From positions 992,001 to 1,056,000 of the forward strand of contig OY759214.1 in assembly GCA_963662175.1 (NCBI GenBank): DNA of 64,000 nt, given 5' to 3'. Origin of the DNA: Aradus depressus. Taxonomy: Eukaryota; Arthropoda; Insecta; Hemiptera; Aradidae. Positions 43,507 through 54,626 of this stretch are shown here, one piece after another. Under the pieces are notes generated by a model, which had not been told where the DNA came from, did no database searches, and worked only from the letters and a program-made list of their open reading frames with translations. The stretch's first letter is position 1. Each line of letters opens with the position of its first letter. Made by a program: the position numbers and the translations under genes.

Positions 43507-44266
43507 AATAAATAAATCTATTATGAAATGAATAAGTTCAAATGTGAAGGTAACAAAATGGAACGTGTCCCAGGCAATTCTAGATCACCAATGAATACAT
43601 GAAACTACTTCTAATTACCGACAACAACAAATGATTCGGATAGTAACAATATGTTATTTGGGTTGCCATGGAATATTATTATTATTAATCTCATTGATAT
43701 GTTTATAACGGAAGTAGCATACTGGTATGTAGTGATGTGTGTCCATGTTCTCTCTGCCTCAACCAGCCTCCTCACCCCCCTACAAAAGTAAGCAATCAAA
43801 TATTTCACTTTTCCTTTATGAAATTATTATTAATGGCGGCTTGTGAAGCAACAATCCCTCATTTTGGGATGTGCAATCTTCTGTCCGACTCTGAGCTTTG
43901 AAAACCTACATTAAAAAAAACATTGTTTCTGACATAAACTATACCAACATAAGGAAAGTCAACATTGTTGGAGGACATACTTTTATTATTTCCACACTAA
44001 AACTTCTTTCCTCATGTATTTGCCCTTTAGATTTAAGACACCAAAAATAGTGGCACTTAGAATTTTTATATTTGTTCATGAATGCTGCTGTTCTTTTGAA
44101 GAAATATTCATGGTTGAAGGGAGAATGGAACACTAGAAACACAATCTTCCTGAATCAACAATAATTTCGGACTGTTGGTCAGCTTGCAGAACCATTGAAA
44201 GATTGCCAAACGGATCCTTGTATCAAACATTCAGAGAATGTCACACATATGGATGCTCGAGCGCAC
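43507..44266. other. Intergenic, no gene
   Basis: Short minus ORFs only, none gene-like. Confidence 0.4.
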
Positions 44267-44267
44267 A

Positions 44268-44690
44268 CTAACTTGTAGGCTCTCTCCTTGAGAACTCACA
44301 TAGCCTATATTCTAAGTTGTAGTACGCTCCCTCCTTGAGAACTAACATAGCCTATATTCTAAGTTGTACGCTCCCTCCTTGAGAACTAACATAGCCTATA
44401 TTCTAAGTAGTACGCTCCCTCCTTGAGAACTAACATAGCCTATATTCTAAGTTGTACGCTTCCTCCTTGAGTACTAACATAGCCTATATTCTAAGTCGTA
44501 GTACGCTCCCTCCTTGAGAACTAACATAGCCTATATTCTAAGTTGTACGCTTCCTCCTTGAGAACTAACATAGCCTATATTCTAAGTTGTAGTACGCTCC
44601 CTCCTTGAGAACTAACATAGCCTATATTCTGAATTGTAGTACGCTCCTTCCTTGAGAACTCACATAGCCTATATTCTAAGTTGTACGGTC
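44268..44690 (+). repeat. 42-46-bp minisatellite, about 10 copies
   Basis: Units contain gctccctccttgagaactaa, catagcctatattctaagtt, gta or gtagta. A 3-bp GTA length variant alternates along the array. Confidence 0.93.
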
Positions 44691-44699
44691 CTTGAAAGG

Positions 44700-44922
44700 C
44701 TCTGTAAGGAAGGTAAACATAGTAAAAACAATAAATGCAATATAAATAAATAAAAATGTATTTGGGAAAAGTTTACAAGAGACACACACTCAAAGACAGG
44801 AAAACATGAAAAATTGCAGGGAAAATGCAATATAACTAACTTCCCCGCACTTCTTCAGCCGGGGAAGTAAAGCAATGAGTATCAGTTAGATCAGTAGCAG
44901 TGAAGGCATTAGCCAAATATCA
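44700..44922. other. Spacer
   Basis: Contains a hairpin cttccccg...cggggaag at 44841-44868 (8-bp arms). No gene. Confidence 0.4.
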
Positions 44923-44923
44923 G

Positions 44924-45272
44924 AATAGCTACTAATGTTTATATTGTGGTGGCTCTTCAAAGTATGTCCAATAGCTACTAATGTTTATATTGTGGCGGCT
45001 CTTCAAAGTAATTCCAATAGCTACTAATGTTTATATTGTGGCGGCTCTTCAAAGTATGTCCAATAGCTACTAACGTTTATATTGTGGCGGCTCTTCAAAG
45101 TATGTCCAATAGCTACTAATGTTTATATTGTGGGGGCTCTTCAAAGTATGTCCAATAGCTACTAATGTTTATATTGTGGCGGCTCTTCAAAGTATGTCCA
45201 ATAGCTACTAATGTTTATATTGTGGCGGCTCTTCAAAGTATGTCCAATAGCTACTAATGTTTATATTGTGAA
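44924..45272 (+). repeat. 46-bp minisatellite, about 7.5 copies
   Basis: Unit: aatagctactaatgtttata, ttgtggcggctcttcaaagt, atgtcc. Nearly identical copies. Confidence 0.95.
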
Positions 45273-45846
45273 TTGAAAGATTGTTAACAGAAATTTAATT
45301 TAAATCCAACTCGAATTAGAATGCATTTCACACTTTAACAATAGAAGGAACATTTCGACGTTTGCACTGAGATGTCAATAAGTAAGCCTCATCATCATGG
45401 CGTTCTTCAGCTAAATGAGACCAAGGAGGGTTTACAGGGGAGAGAAACTTGGTTAATTACAAATAATTGACCTGGGTAATATTAAATATCTGTAGATGCA
45501 TCGACATGCAGCCACAGAAAAAGTGCACCGCAATGCATTAGAAAAACATCACCCCCTCAATTTTCAAACAGTTCCAGATAAAATTCCGAAAGTATTTTAT
45601 CTTAACCAGTCATTTCAAATTACTTTTTCACAAAACATGTTACTTTTGAAACTTCTAAAACACCTCAAATAAGAACTTTTTTGTTTCTTTGATCCAAGGA
45701 GGCTTCCCCTACGTGATTCCTTAATCAACTGAAATATCCTGATATTATACTATTCCATGATTTCGAAAATCTTTTCTGCAATATAAATATTTACCGGAGA
45801 ATAAATACAAAAAATTCAACAAAATAAAAAATAAAAATTAGTTATT
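45273..45846. other. Non-coding
   Basis: AT-rich; a gaacatttcgacgtttgcac / ctgaagaac (minus) segment at 45350-45412 resembles a recurrent insect repeat but has no hammerhead core. Confidence 0.35.
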
Positions 45847-46166
45847 ATGGCTCATGCCCGGGCTTTAACTATGAGGTCATATCGCCTACTACCAAAGCGC
45901 TCTTTCGTCGCTCTAGAAGACATGAGCTCTACTCTTCTGTGGGAGTCCTAAATTTTGCCTACCCTAAATATTTATTCACCTAAGGTTGGGAGTCTTTAAT
46001 GAGTATCTGACATAGAACAGGCCCGAGACTATCGCTTAACGTCCTATCCGAAGGACGGCATGCTCAATGTTTTTTCACCTCCCAGATAAAAAATCTGAGG
46101 GCCTTGATCCCGCAACCTTGAGCTCCGTAAGCAAGCAGGCTTCCCCCGTGCTACCGGCGCCCTCCA
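45847..46166 (-). mobile_element. SINE family 2, near full length
   Basis: Minus strand: tRNA-like head GGGCGCCGGTAGCACGGG with gttgcgggatcaaggccctc as a weak B-box region, then ttttttatctgggaggtgaa, gccgtccttcggataggacg, ttaagcgatagtctcgggcc, ctcattaaagactccc, aggtgaataaatatttaggg, gagctcatgtcttctagagc, ggtagtaggcgatatgacct, agcccgggcatgagccataa. The most complete copy in the window. Confidence 0.85.
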
Positions 46167-46169
46167 ATT

Positions 46170-46580
46170 ATGTAGATCTTCTTACATAAATAATACAATT
46201 ATATTTCTCAACATTTTAACACAGTTCATAATTATACCCTGTTACAATCACCATCTGAGATTTATCATGAAGTTTTAGAAATGTTTTCCATTCATTTTTA
46301 TTACATTTTAAAAACAAATTTAATATTAAGGTTGGGCTATATTTTAAGCAGCTTCTGTCTTTGATTCCATCCATGAACTATAAAAGTTCAGTAATATATC
46401 TTCAATGTTTTCAGAGATATCGGGGCGGTCAGACAGACGTCACATACCTTGATCCAGTTTCGCGGAATCCTAAAAATAATAAATGAAAAACAAAAATATA
46501 ATTTAAAAAATCATATTAATTAATACAATAGGTAACTTTTAAATAATTGAAAAATATAATATAAGAACCCTTGACCTAAA
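46170..46580. other. Spacer, no gene
   Basis: AT-rich; ends in a run of C at 46640-46656 just before the next ORF. Confidence 0.4.
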
Positions 46581-46704
46581 TTTGTCCAAAATATTTTCGA
46601 AGCAAAATCATAAGCAAAAACGTTTAATAGTTCTTATATCCCCCCCCCCCCCCCCCGAGTCCAGGATCCAATACTTACATGAATCGTTCTTTTACAGGAA
46701 TTCT

Positions 46705-47781
46705 ATGCAGGTCACAAACAATACGGAAACAAATCTTCAAATGGAAACTCTTTGTCCATCTCGGCAAAAACATAGTGAAGATTCCATGAAATATCTTAAG
46801 CAGTTACTGGATGACGCTTTTGACAAAACTCTTAATGATGCTGAGATTCTTCTTAAAGGTTTCAAAGAATACATTAAAAGGCCCACACGCGCAAGAAGAA
46901 ATCTGAAAAATGAATTAAACTGGTTAGATAGAGAAAAACAATTGAAAGAGATACATTCTAGAAAAAAAAAAAATGTTTTCAAAATAATATCAAATGTTTA
47001 CAAAAGAGAACCTGATAAAAGAATAGAGGAAAACAGTGAAAAGGAAAAATCCTTGGATCGAGCCTTCAGTAAAACAATAAATGAGGCTGAACAATTTCTT
47101 TATGATATTTTAAGAAGAAGTAAAAAGGGTAGGTTTGAAAATAGGGTAAAACAAACGAAAGAAGAGGAAGGAAAAGATTACCAGAAAAATGAGACAGAAC
47201 TTATCGAATCTCTGTTGAAGATGGAGGAGTCTTCGGAAGGAACCAGTTGGGATGGGGGCAAGGTGACACGAGAAGAAGAAGAAGAAGAAGAAGAAGAAGA
47301 AGAGGGGTCTTCGGAAAGAAGCAATTGGGGTCTGGGCAAGGTGACACGAGAAGAGGAAGGGGGGTCTTCGGAAAGAAGCAATTGGGGTGTGGGCAAAGTG
47401 ACACGAGAAGAAGAAGAGGGGTCTTCGGAAAGAAGCAATTGGGGTGTGGGCAAAGTGACACGAGAAGAGGAAGGGGGGTCTTCGGAAAGAAGCAATTGGG
47501 GTGTGGGCAAAGTGACACGAGAAGAGGAAGGGGGGTCTTCGGAAAGAAGCAATTGGGGTGTGGGCAAAGTGACACGAGAAGAAGAAGAGGGGTCTTCGGA
47601 AAGAAGCAATTGGGGTGTGGGCAAAGTGACACGAGAAGAAGAAGAGGAGGAGGCGAGCACTGAAGAGACGACAAGAGAGGCGGAGGAGGGGTCAAATGGA
47701 GGTCTGGTGACGGACCTAAGGAGACAGAAGTGTACCCAATGTTGGAGCAAGTGCAGTGTCTGTCAAATCATAGGTAACTAA
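46705..47781 (+). CDS. Unrecognised charged protein with in-frame minisatellite
   Basis: Open frame of 358 codons from ATG 46705; a splice acceptor (ttcttttacag, ending 46697) lies just upstream, so it may be an internal exon, and TAG-GTAACT at 47772 could be a donor just before the stop. Residues 1-170 are helical and charged, with an internal duplication: LDDAFDKTLNDAEILL and LDRAFSKTINEAEQFL, each followed by a basic stretch. Residues about 180-320 are Glu-rich repeats of 19-20 residues, VTREEEGGSSERSNWGVGK, six to seven copies. The end is basic and Cys-containing (CTQCWSKCSVCQ). No family recognised; no transposon signature. The reverse strand is open too, an effect of composition. Confidence 0.5.
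   Translation: MQVTNNTETNLQMETLCPSRQKHSEDSMKYLKQLLDDAFDKTLNDAEILLKGFKEYIKRPTRARRNLKNELNWLDREKQLKEIHSRKKKNVFKIISNVYKREPDKRIEENSEKEKSLDRAFSKTINEAEQFLYDILRRSKKGRFENRVKQTKEEEGKDYQKNETELIESLLKMEESSEGTSWDGGKVTREEEEEEEEEEEGSSERSNWGLGKVTREEEGGSSERSNWGVGKVTREEEEGSSERSNWGVGKVTREEEGGSSERSNWGVGKVTREEEGGSSERSNWGVGKVTREEEEGSSERSNWGVGKVTREEEEEEASTEETTREAEEGSNGGLVTDLRRQKCTQCWSKCSVCQIIGN
47262..47640 (+). repeat. 57/60-bp in-frame minisatellite with (GAA)n
   Basis: Units of 57 or 60 bp: ggggtcttcggaaagaagca, attggggtgtgggcaaagtg, acacgagaagaagaaga. The 3-bp length steps keep frame. It begins with a GAA microsatellite at 47272-47302. Confidence 0.93.
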
Positions 47782-48630
47782 CAATGCAACCAACTCAATG
47801 TTTCAACAATAGCAATATCAAAAGTAAATTGAATGCTCCTTCAGGTAAATTGTCTTCATATTGAACTAATATTCAAAATAAATTGATTTTAGGTGGTCTT
47901 AAATGTAAACAAATTGATAATTCCAAACCTCAATTAAAGAAATTAGGATGCTGAGATTTTCTAAACAGGAGCTAGAACGGTTTTAAAACATAGTATTTGT
48001 CAAATTATTATAATTGTAATCATTTTGAACTTTTTTTTAGTAAATAACCCAATTTTATACAATATCCTTAATTGGAGGACACAAGAGAGAGATTAACAGC
48101 TTCATGTCTAGAGAGATCGTAAAGAATTTCTTTCTAGGCATAATGAAAGGTCTTTGGGTTTGCAAAAAATGAAATAAAATATATATTTTGTGACCCTAGG
48201 CAGCTGTTCCAGCCAGCGAACCCAACTCCGTCCGAAGCAGGAGGGCAGTTTCTTAAAATTCCAGGGAGAAGAAAGTGCCCTCCAGTTTCGGACAGCAAAA
48301 CAAATGCAACTGTTTCCTAAAACAATTTAAAAATGAATAATTTGTATATTTTTTAATAAAAATGTAATAATTTGACAATAAATGCCTTAAATTCTATATT
48401 TTCGTATTTTGGAAATATTAATTTTACTTTTAAGACCTTCAAAAAATCAACTTGAAAATTAGGTCAAAATGTTCACAATCACTCGAACTTTTCAATATAA
48501 TTTTTTTTTTAAGTATCCCATTTGACGAGGAATTGCTATATATTATACGGTTATATCATAAATAAAGAAATAATAACAAACATAAAATATAATAACTCCC
48601 GAATATATAGCAACATGTTTTGGTTTTTTA
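47782..48630. other. Non-coding between the two candidate coding regions
   Basis: AT-rich; could be an intron if 46705-47773 and the ORF at 49390 belong to one gene, but no joining acceptor gives an open frame. Confidence 0.35.
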
Positions 48631-48870
48631 TAAATCATGCTCGGGTTTCAACTGCGAGTGCACATTGCTATAAATCATGCTCGGGTTTCAACTGCGAGTG
48701 CACTTTGCTATAAATCATGCTCGGGTTTCAACTGCGAGTGCACATTGCTATAAATCATGCTCGGGTTTCAACTGCGAGTGCACTTTGCTATAAATCATGC
48801 TCGGGTTTCAACTGCGAGTGCACATTGCTATAAATCATGCTCGGGTTTCAACTGCGAGTGCACATTGCTA
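48631..48870 (+). repeat. 40-bp array derived from a SINE tail, 6 copies
   Basis: Unit: aaatcatgctcgggtttcaa, ctgcgagtgcacattgctat. The last copy continues into SINE family 2 (minus), where the equivalent segment reads ctcatgcccgggctttaact, atgaggtcatatcgccta; so the array is the amplified 3' end of that SINE. Confidence 0.9.
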
Positions 48871-49107
48871 ACTACCAGAGCGCTCTTATGTCCCTCGGGA
48901 GATAATGAGTCCGACTCTGGAAATCGTACAGATGTAGTTAGGTAAGGGGTCTTTAACGAGAAGCTGACATCGCAAAAGTACGAGAACAACGCTTAACATC
49001 CCCTGCTAATGTCGGCATACTCAAGGTTTTTTTATCTAACGGCCTCGGACAGTTTTCCAACCCGCGATCTCGAGCTCTCCAAGCTATGTACTACCGGCGC
49101 CCATATA
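48871..49107 (-). mobile_element. SINE family 2, diverged
   Basis: Minus strand: head atgggcgccggtagtacata, gagctcgagatcgcgggttg (B-box-like), ttaagcgttgttctcg, cgttaaagacccc, attatctcccgagggacata. Continuous with the 40-bp array at its 3' end. Confidence 0.75.
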
Positions 49108-49389
49108 ATAATGATATAACAATAAAGTTTTAATATTCGAATTTGATTTAATTTGAATACAATTGTATAATAAAAAAAATATTAGATTAACCCTATAAAC
49201 AGAAAGTCATAAAAATAATAATATATGTGCAGCAAGCATTAGTATAGAAGCATAAAAAGCCTTATTAGCGACAAAACTTTAGGTAAGATGAACTTGCAAA
49301 GATATATCGCAGTATCGATACTACTGTTTACAGATTTATTGACATTATGATAATTTTGTGGATCTCTGTTGAAAGGAGAACTGAAGAAG

Positions 49390-51113
49390 ATGATGAAGTG
49401 TCAGTGTAGTGAAGGTAACCAGCCGGTCACTTGCTGCCCCTTTAAGAGACAAGACGTCCCTCGTTTGAGATCCTACCAGGCCAGAAGGCTGAGCAAGCCC
49501 CCACTCACAGACACTCCAACAGCTCCAGCTACACAAAATCAATCTGTTAACAGTTTATTAGATTTCAATGAAGAACAAAACATAGACAAACCTACTTTGT
49601 TGTACATAAATAGACATACAACTGAACTAAATTACGAGCAAAACTATCCTCTGTTTCCCTCGACTGTGTCAGACGAATATTCTATATTTATGAAAGAGTA
49701 TTCTAAAATTTATGACAAAACGGCACAAATAAATGACAGATCATTTTGGGGGGAAAAAATTGTAAGTTCGTTCACTACAGATGTCTTAGACTTTGAAGAG
49801 GCAACAGAAGAAAATGAAGATCCTTATTACATATACGAACCTCCAAAGACGGACGTATCATCTGAAAACACAAACTTAGTGGACCGAAGAATATTCAAAA
49901 GTCAGTTACAAGAAATACTACTGGATTCTAATGAATCTGAGAGTTCCTCCAAATCCAAACATGATGCGAAAAATGTAAAAAATAATTCAGAAGTATTAGA
50001 TGACAATAAAGTGGATTTGAATGATTTGCTGGTTGACTCGTCAACAGAAGAAAATTATATTCCAAATTTAAAAGTATTAAGTACCCTTCAATGTGGCGAT
50101 ATGGATAACAAAGTGTTCCTAGCTAACATTCAATCAACTTGGGACCGAGCAAATATCCCCTTTCTCAATATGAAGAAAACTGCGTGTATGTTCTCTCCAA
50201 CGACATCTTGCACAATGAGCCCAGTAAGTAGGACTTCACGAAGTTCGTCTCGGAATAAACCAAAGGAGGAAACAAAAAATAAAATAATTTATTCAAAACT
50301 AAAAATAGATAAACCAACAATGAAGTGCAGAAAAAAAAATAAGAAAAAAAATTCTAAAGATAAAAGTGCTTCTTTGATTCTAGAAGAAGACAATACAATA
50401 CACATGACAACAAATAAGAAAGAGGTGAAAAAGAAAAAACTGAGGAAAAAAAGGAAGCGACTTCTGGCGGTGAGCTTTGGGGCAGAAAATGTAGGGAAGA
50501 CCAGGAATGATGAGAATTCGCGGACGGAACATAAAGTGAACTACAACTGGAAGAAACCTGGGCAGCCGATGACAAACAGGGAAAATAAGGATGTGGACTC
50601 ACATCTGAGTGACATGAATGAGGACGACTACATGGAGGCGGAGACGATCCTACTGAACCCCTTTCCACAAACCACCCCCTTCGATTTTAATATAAAATCA
50701 CTTTTGGAATCTATCAATGACATGGTTGAGAAGAGCGGACGAGGAAGGAGCCTCCCAAGTCTGCCCGCAGATGAAGCAGTCTTCAACAATGGTCACAGAA
50801 AATATCAACAAAACAACAAAAAATCATCTAAAAAACAGAAAGTAATAAATGTTCCCAGGCCAAATTAAAGCAGCGCATTGTAAAACAAAATAATAATTTT
50901 AAAACTAAAAATTGGCTTGTTGATATGGTATCAGAAAAGGCATCAAGAGTTCACTCCAAGTTGTTCAAGTCACATCCTGAAGTAGAAATTATAAAAAATA
51001 CCTGGAATCCCAGAAAATACTATGGTTCTATTTTAACGAGAGACAACCAAACCGAGGAAGGGTTTGAGTATGAAGACTTGGATCCTAGCTATGATAACAC
51101 TTCTACTGACTAA
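49390..51113 (+). CDS. Unrecognised disordered protein, with one likely frameshift
   Basis: ATG at 49390 opens a frame to TAA at 50866. A second frame continues from about 50830 to TAA at 51111 (KLKQRIVKQNNNFKTKNWLV, then WNPRKYYGSILTRDNQ). The two would be one frame if the A-run at about 50836-50841 had one more A, so a 1-base loss (or read error) is likely. The protein starts MMKCQCSEGNQPVTCCPFKR (four Cys), is acidic and Ser/Asn-rich in the middle (DDNKVDLNDLLVDSSTEEN), and has a Lys/Arg block near residues 310-365 (a nuclear-signal-like KEVKKKKLRKKRKR). AATAAA follows at 51145. It resembles no transposon protein. Function unknown. Confidence 0.6.
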
Positions 51114-52200
51114 AGAACCCCAAATCGGGGAAATCAACTTATTTAATAAAAATGTGGTTTAATTTTAGATTCATGACAAAATGGGAGCTGCATGGAGCCT
51201 TCTCATAGGGCTATCAGAAAGGTTTGAAAAGTTTGAGCAGTGGTATACTTTAACTAACTGTTCTAGTTGCCATGGTTGCTGCAACCATGGCGCTGCGCAT
51301 TCAGTTGCTCCTTCGTGACTATATTACACAGGTTGTCGCACTCTTATAGAATCTGCGAGTTACGAAAATATTTGTAATGGATGTCTTTTCAACAAGTACC
51401 ATCAACATTTTTCCAAATATCGGACAGACAGACAAACAGTTGCGATCTCGAATTAAATTTTCTTATTTCAAATGGGATCACCTATTTTCCTTGACGAATT
51501 ATGAAACTAGATTTTTTGAATAAAACATGAGCTTTAAACGAAAACGCTTCATTGGATACAGTTTGAGTCTCCGCTTCTTCTGTCCCCGTTTTTGGAGTTC
51601 CATATTGAAGATGATGTATGATCGGTAGGATTTCTCTAACTAGGCAATTTAATCCGTTTTGTACTAAAATAAAAACCGGGTCTTTTCTCACAACAAAGTT
51701 TGACAAGTCTTAAAAAAAAAACTTTTTCGTTTTTCACTAAGCAAATGAGAGTTTGTTTTTTTTACTAACAAATTAATGACAATTCCATTATGATATTCGA
51801 TTTCTTCTATACTCAGCGAAATGTTCTCGTTCAAAGCTCACTACTCCCACATGCCTGATACTTGAAAATAAATTTTGAAGGTAAATTTAGATTCCTTGAA
51901 AAAAATTAAGAGGACATTCAATACAAATATTTTTTGTAATCCACATATTTTCAGAGAAATATCTCTGTTCCTATAAAAATGCAACACTCTGTATATTGTT
52001 TATGTATTTTTAGTTCTTTCTTCAAATGCGGGACTTTTCAAGCAAATTCGGTAAGAACAATACAACATACAAGCCTAATATATTCAGATTCGACATAAAT
52101 TAGTAACTAGTTTTGTAAAAATTAAGACACATTATGTATTAGATTAGTTCCTTAATCCTAAACAATACAGTCAATTAAAACATTGACAATATATATATAA
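51114..52200. other. Non-coding
   Basis: AATAAA at 51145 probably ends the upstream gene. A small perfect hairpin GCCATGGTTG-ctg-CAACCATGGC lies at about 51269-51291. No gene. Confidence 0.45.
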
Positions 52201-52201
52201 T

Positions 52202-52370
52202 AGGTAAAGGAACAATGAGAGTTCTGAGGATAGGTGTTGAGGGGGGCAAGAGTGTGATGAGGTTTACAGGAATAGGTAACATAACTTATGTATATGTATT
52301 CCTGTAAACCTCATCACACTCTTGCCCCCCCTCAACACCTATTCTCAAAACTCTCATTGTTCCTTTACCT
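52202..52370. repeat. Long near-perfect hairpin, 73-bp arms
   Basis: Arms 52202-52274 and 52297-52370 are inverted copies with two substitutions and one extra C; the spacer is 22 bp. The arm runs from aggtaaaggaacaatgagag to gatgaggtttacaggaata. No repeat family recognised; no coding. A transcript would fold into a stable stem. Confidence 0.92.
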
Positions 52371-52576
52371 TTCCTTATTTTTCCTGCCTAGCTTTATCCC
52401 GATAGACCAGCAGTCCATCCCTGGCTCCTGGAGTGTGTAGACCCCTTACAATACTTAGAGAATATACGTTTTGTGAGTTAGTTCAATAAGTGTTTTTTTT
52501 TTAAACCCTCCAGAGGAATCAATTCATAATTTATATATATATTCATTGTCAATGTTTTAATTGGCAATAATTATCT

Positions 52577-52611
<35 letters not shown>

Positions 52612-52612
<1 letters not shown>

Positions 52613-52807
52613 GTCAAGTGACACCTAACAACAAAAAGCATAGACTCAGCATCAGCACTTCTAGAAACAATATAACTGCGTTCGACTGCCGCGCGCTCAG
52701 TCTATTGAGTTCCGTCTTGCTGTTCACAACACCTTTACTTTGTAATTTTTCTGTATTTTAATAAAAGTTATTTTTTAAAAACTACTTTGTTGAATTCAGA
52801 ACTTAAT
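52612..52807 (+). repeat. 5' LTR of a 297/17.6-like gypsy element
   Basis: Starts AGTCAAGTGACACC directly after an (AT)n tract and ends ...CAGAACTTAAT before the primer site. Drosophila 297/17.6-type LTRs likewise begin AGT and insert into TATA-rich sites. Contains aataaa at about 52760 (poly(A) signal). About 196 bp; no matching 3' LTR is seen in the window. Confidence 0.7.
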
Positions 52808-52828
52808 TGGCGCTGCGGACAGGATCTC
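52808..52828 (+). promoter_or_regulatory. Primer binding site, tRNA-Ser type
   Basis: TGGCGCTGCGGACAGGATCTC follows the LTR; the 297/17.6 group has a similar TGGCGCAGTCGG... site thought to be primed by tRNA-Ser. Confidence 0.65.
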
Positions 52829-53297
52829 GCGAGTGATTTTAGTGGTGTTTCTCCATTGATCATTTGCATCTTAATTCTTCACGCGGGATTCGAACTTATT
52901 CTAGTAATTGTGATCTTAGTGACAGTGTTATGGCCCATTGGTGGAAATTCATTATTTACGGCGACCAAACAGAAGACGGACAACTCTACTTTAGACCCAA
53001 GGACCTCCACAAGGGTATCTGCGATGTACATCCTCCAACTCCTGTAAGTCCTTGCCTAATTTATCCCTAATTGTAGGTAATCATTTTGAACCAAATTTAT
53101 CAATTTTTTATAATCTTGAATAATTATAAAAAAAAATAAAATAAGTACCTACTTAATAATAATAATATCTTTTAAATTTTAAATAATTCATAATTAAATA
53201 GATAAGTTTCTTGAATTTTATCAAAAATTTTTTTTTAAAAAATTCTTTTTTTGTAGACAAATTAAGGAAATCTTTAATCTTTATTTCTTTATTGCAC

Positions 53298-54626
53298 ATG
53301 AATTCAGCACAAGTAGAACTAATTGCAGATAATATCCAGTTACTTGAACAAATTGGAATGAATTCAAATAGACCGCTTGTTCAACCTGCTAAATTAATTA
53401 TCAATAAAAATCAAACGAATACAAATAAGTCTCCCCCAGTACTTGAACCAACACCTGTCGCCCCCACACAAACTGAGCTTCAGTTGCTAATAAATGCTTT
53501 ACCTCAGTATTCCCCGGAGATAATCTATCCATTTTTATTACCGAAGTAGAAAACTTAAATAAACATCTAGAAAATAGACTTACAATACATAGTTAATTGC
53601 TCTATCAAAGCAAAGATAAAAGGTGAAGCTAGGGACTTTTTAAGTTACCGAAATCAAGAAAACTTTGTTACAAAAATATGGAGATCAAAGATCAGAAAAC
53701 ATACTTCTAACTAACTTGAAACAGACCGTACAAAAACGAAACGAGACTTACATGGACTTTTATGCAAGACTCATCAAAAACTACATAATGCATTACAAAA
53801 TATAATGCTTAATGTAGAAGAGCCAAATTACCTAGCTTTAAAAAAATTTGAATATACCAAAGTAGGAACAAAGACATTCCAAATAGGATTGTTAGAAACT
53901 TACCGGTCCTTCCTCAGTCATTTTGAGCTAAGCTCACTGAAGGGATGCATAAATAAATGCCAACTCCTTGACAATCGTCAAAGCGAATGGGACTACACAG
54001 AATTCATTCGTAGGACCCAGGGAAGTTCAAAGCCTCCGCCCCAACTTAAACCCATTCAGATTCAATCAGTACAACCTCCAAACCTTTTTGGATATAATCC
54101 TAGACCAAATCCCAACGTGCTAGGGTATCGTATGATGCCACCTGTGCAACAACGGGCCATCCAACACCCACAATATAAGCAAGGTCAGCAAAACCTAGTT
54201 AGACCTCCTCCACTTCCCCCCAGACAAGGTCAACAATCGTTTACCCCAAGATTTCCTGTTAGACCAGCATCTGGAATGTACCAGAATGCTAGACCAAAAC
54301 CAACTCCTATGTCTATTCAATCCAGGGTAAACACTGAACAATTTAACCGTAATAGACCTTGGAATAACACTCCGCCCGTGCCAATGGACGTAAATACATT
54401 AGAAACGGAAATCACCGATTATAATCCTTATTATTATTATGATGATGGAAATTACACATACCAATCCTATGGAGTAGGAGACGAAGGTCAGAGCGAAATA
54501 GACTTAACCAACCCTCACTTGACCACCCCCCACATTGAGGAACCAGATGAACAGACCGAACAAATTGAACCAACTGAAAATATTGTAAATTTTTGGGAAC
54601 CAGCCTCAGAACTGCCGACCACGTAG
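53298..54626 (+). pseudogene. Gypsy (297/17.6-like) gag, several frameshifts
   Basis: ATG at 53298 starts NSAQVELIADNIQLLEQIGM, then breaks around 53505 and 53600-53800. From 53805 the frame is open: LKKFEYTKVGTKTFQIGLLE, YRSFLSHFELSSL, QLLDNRQSEWDYTEFIRR, then a Pro/Gln-rich tail (VPMDVNTLETEITDYNPYY) to TAG at 54624. These are the capsid blocks of 297-group gag. At 54587-54593 it carries A-AAT-TTT, a canonical -1 slippery heptamer, in the region overlapping the next frame. Several stops upstream mean it is dead. Confidence 0.85.

Noticed and set aside
45350..45412. Minus-strand ctgaagaac...gtcgaaatg segment as a second hammerhead
   Set aside because: It lacks the CTGANGA core and the GAAA/GTC order; only superficially similar.
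47178..47750. Ser-rich minus-strand ORFs opposite the Glu-rich repeat
   Set aside because: Reverse reading of GAA/GGA-rich repeats is always open (Ser/Pro/Leu); no independent evidence.
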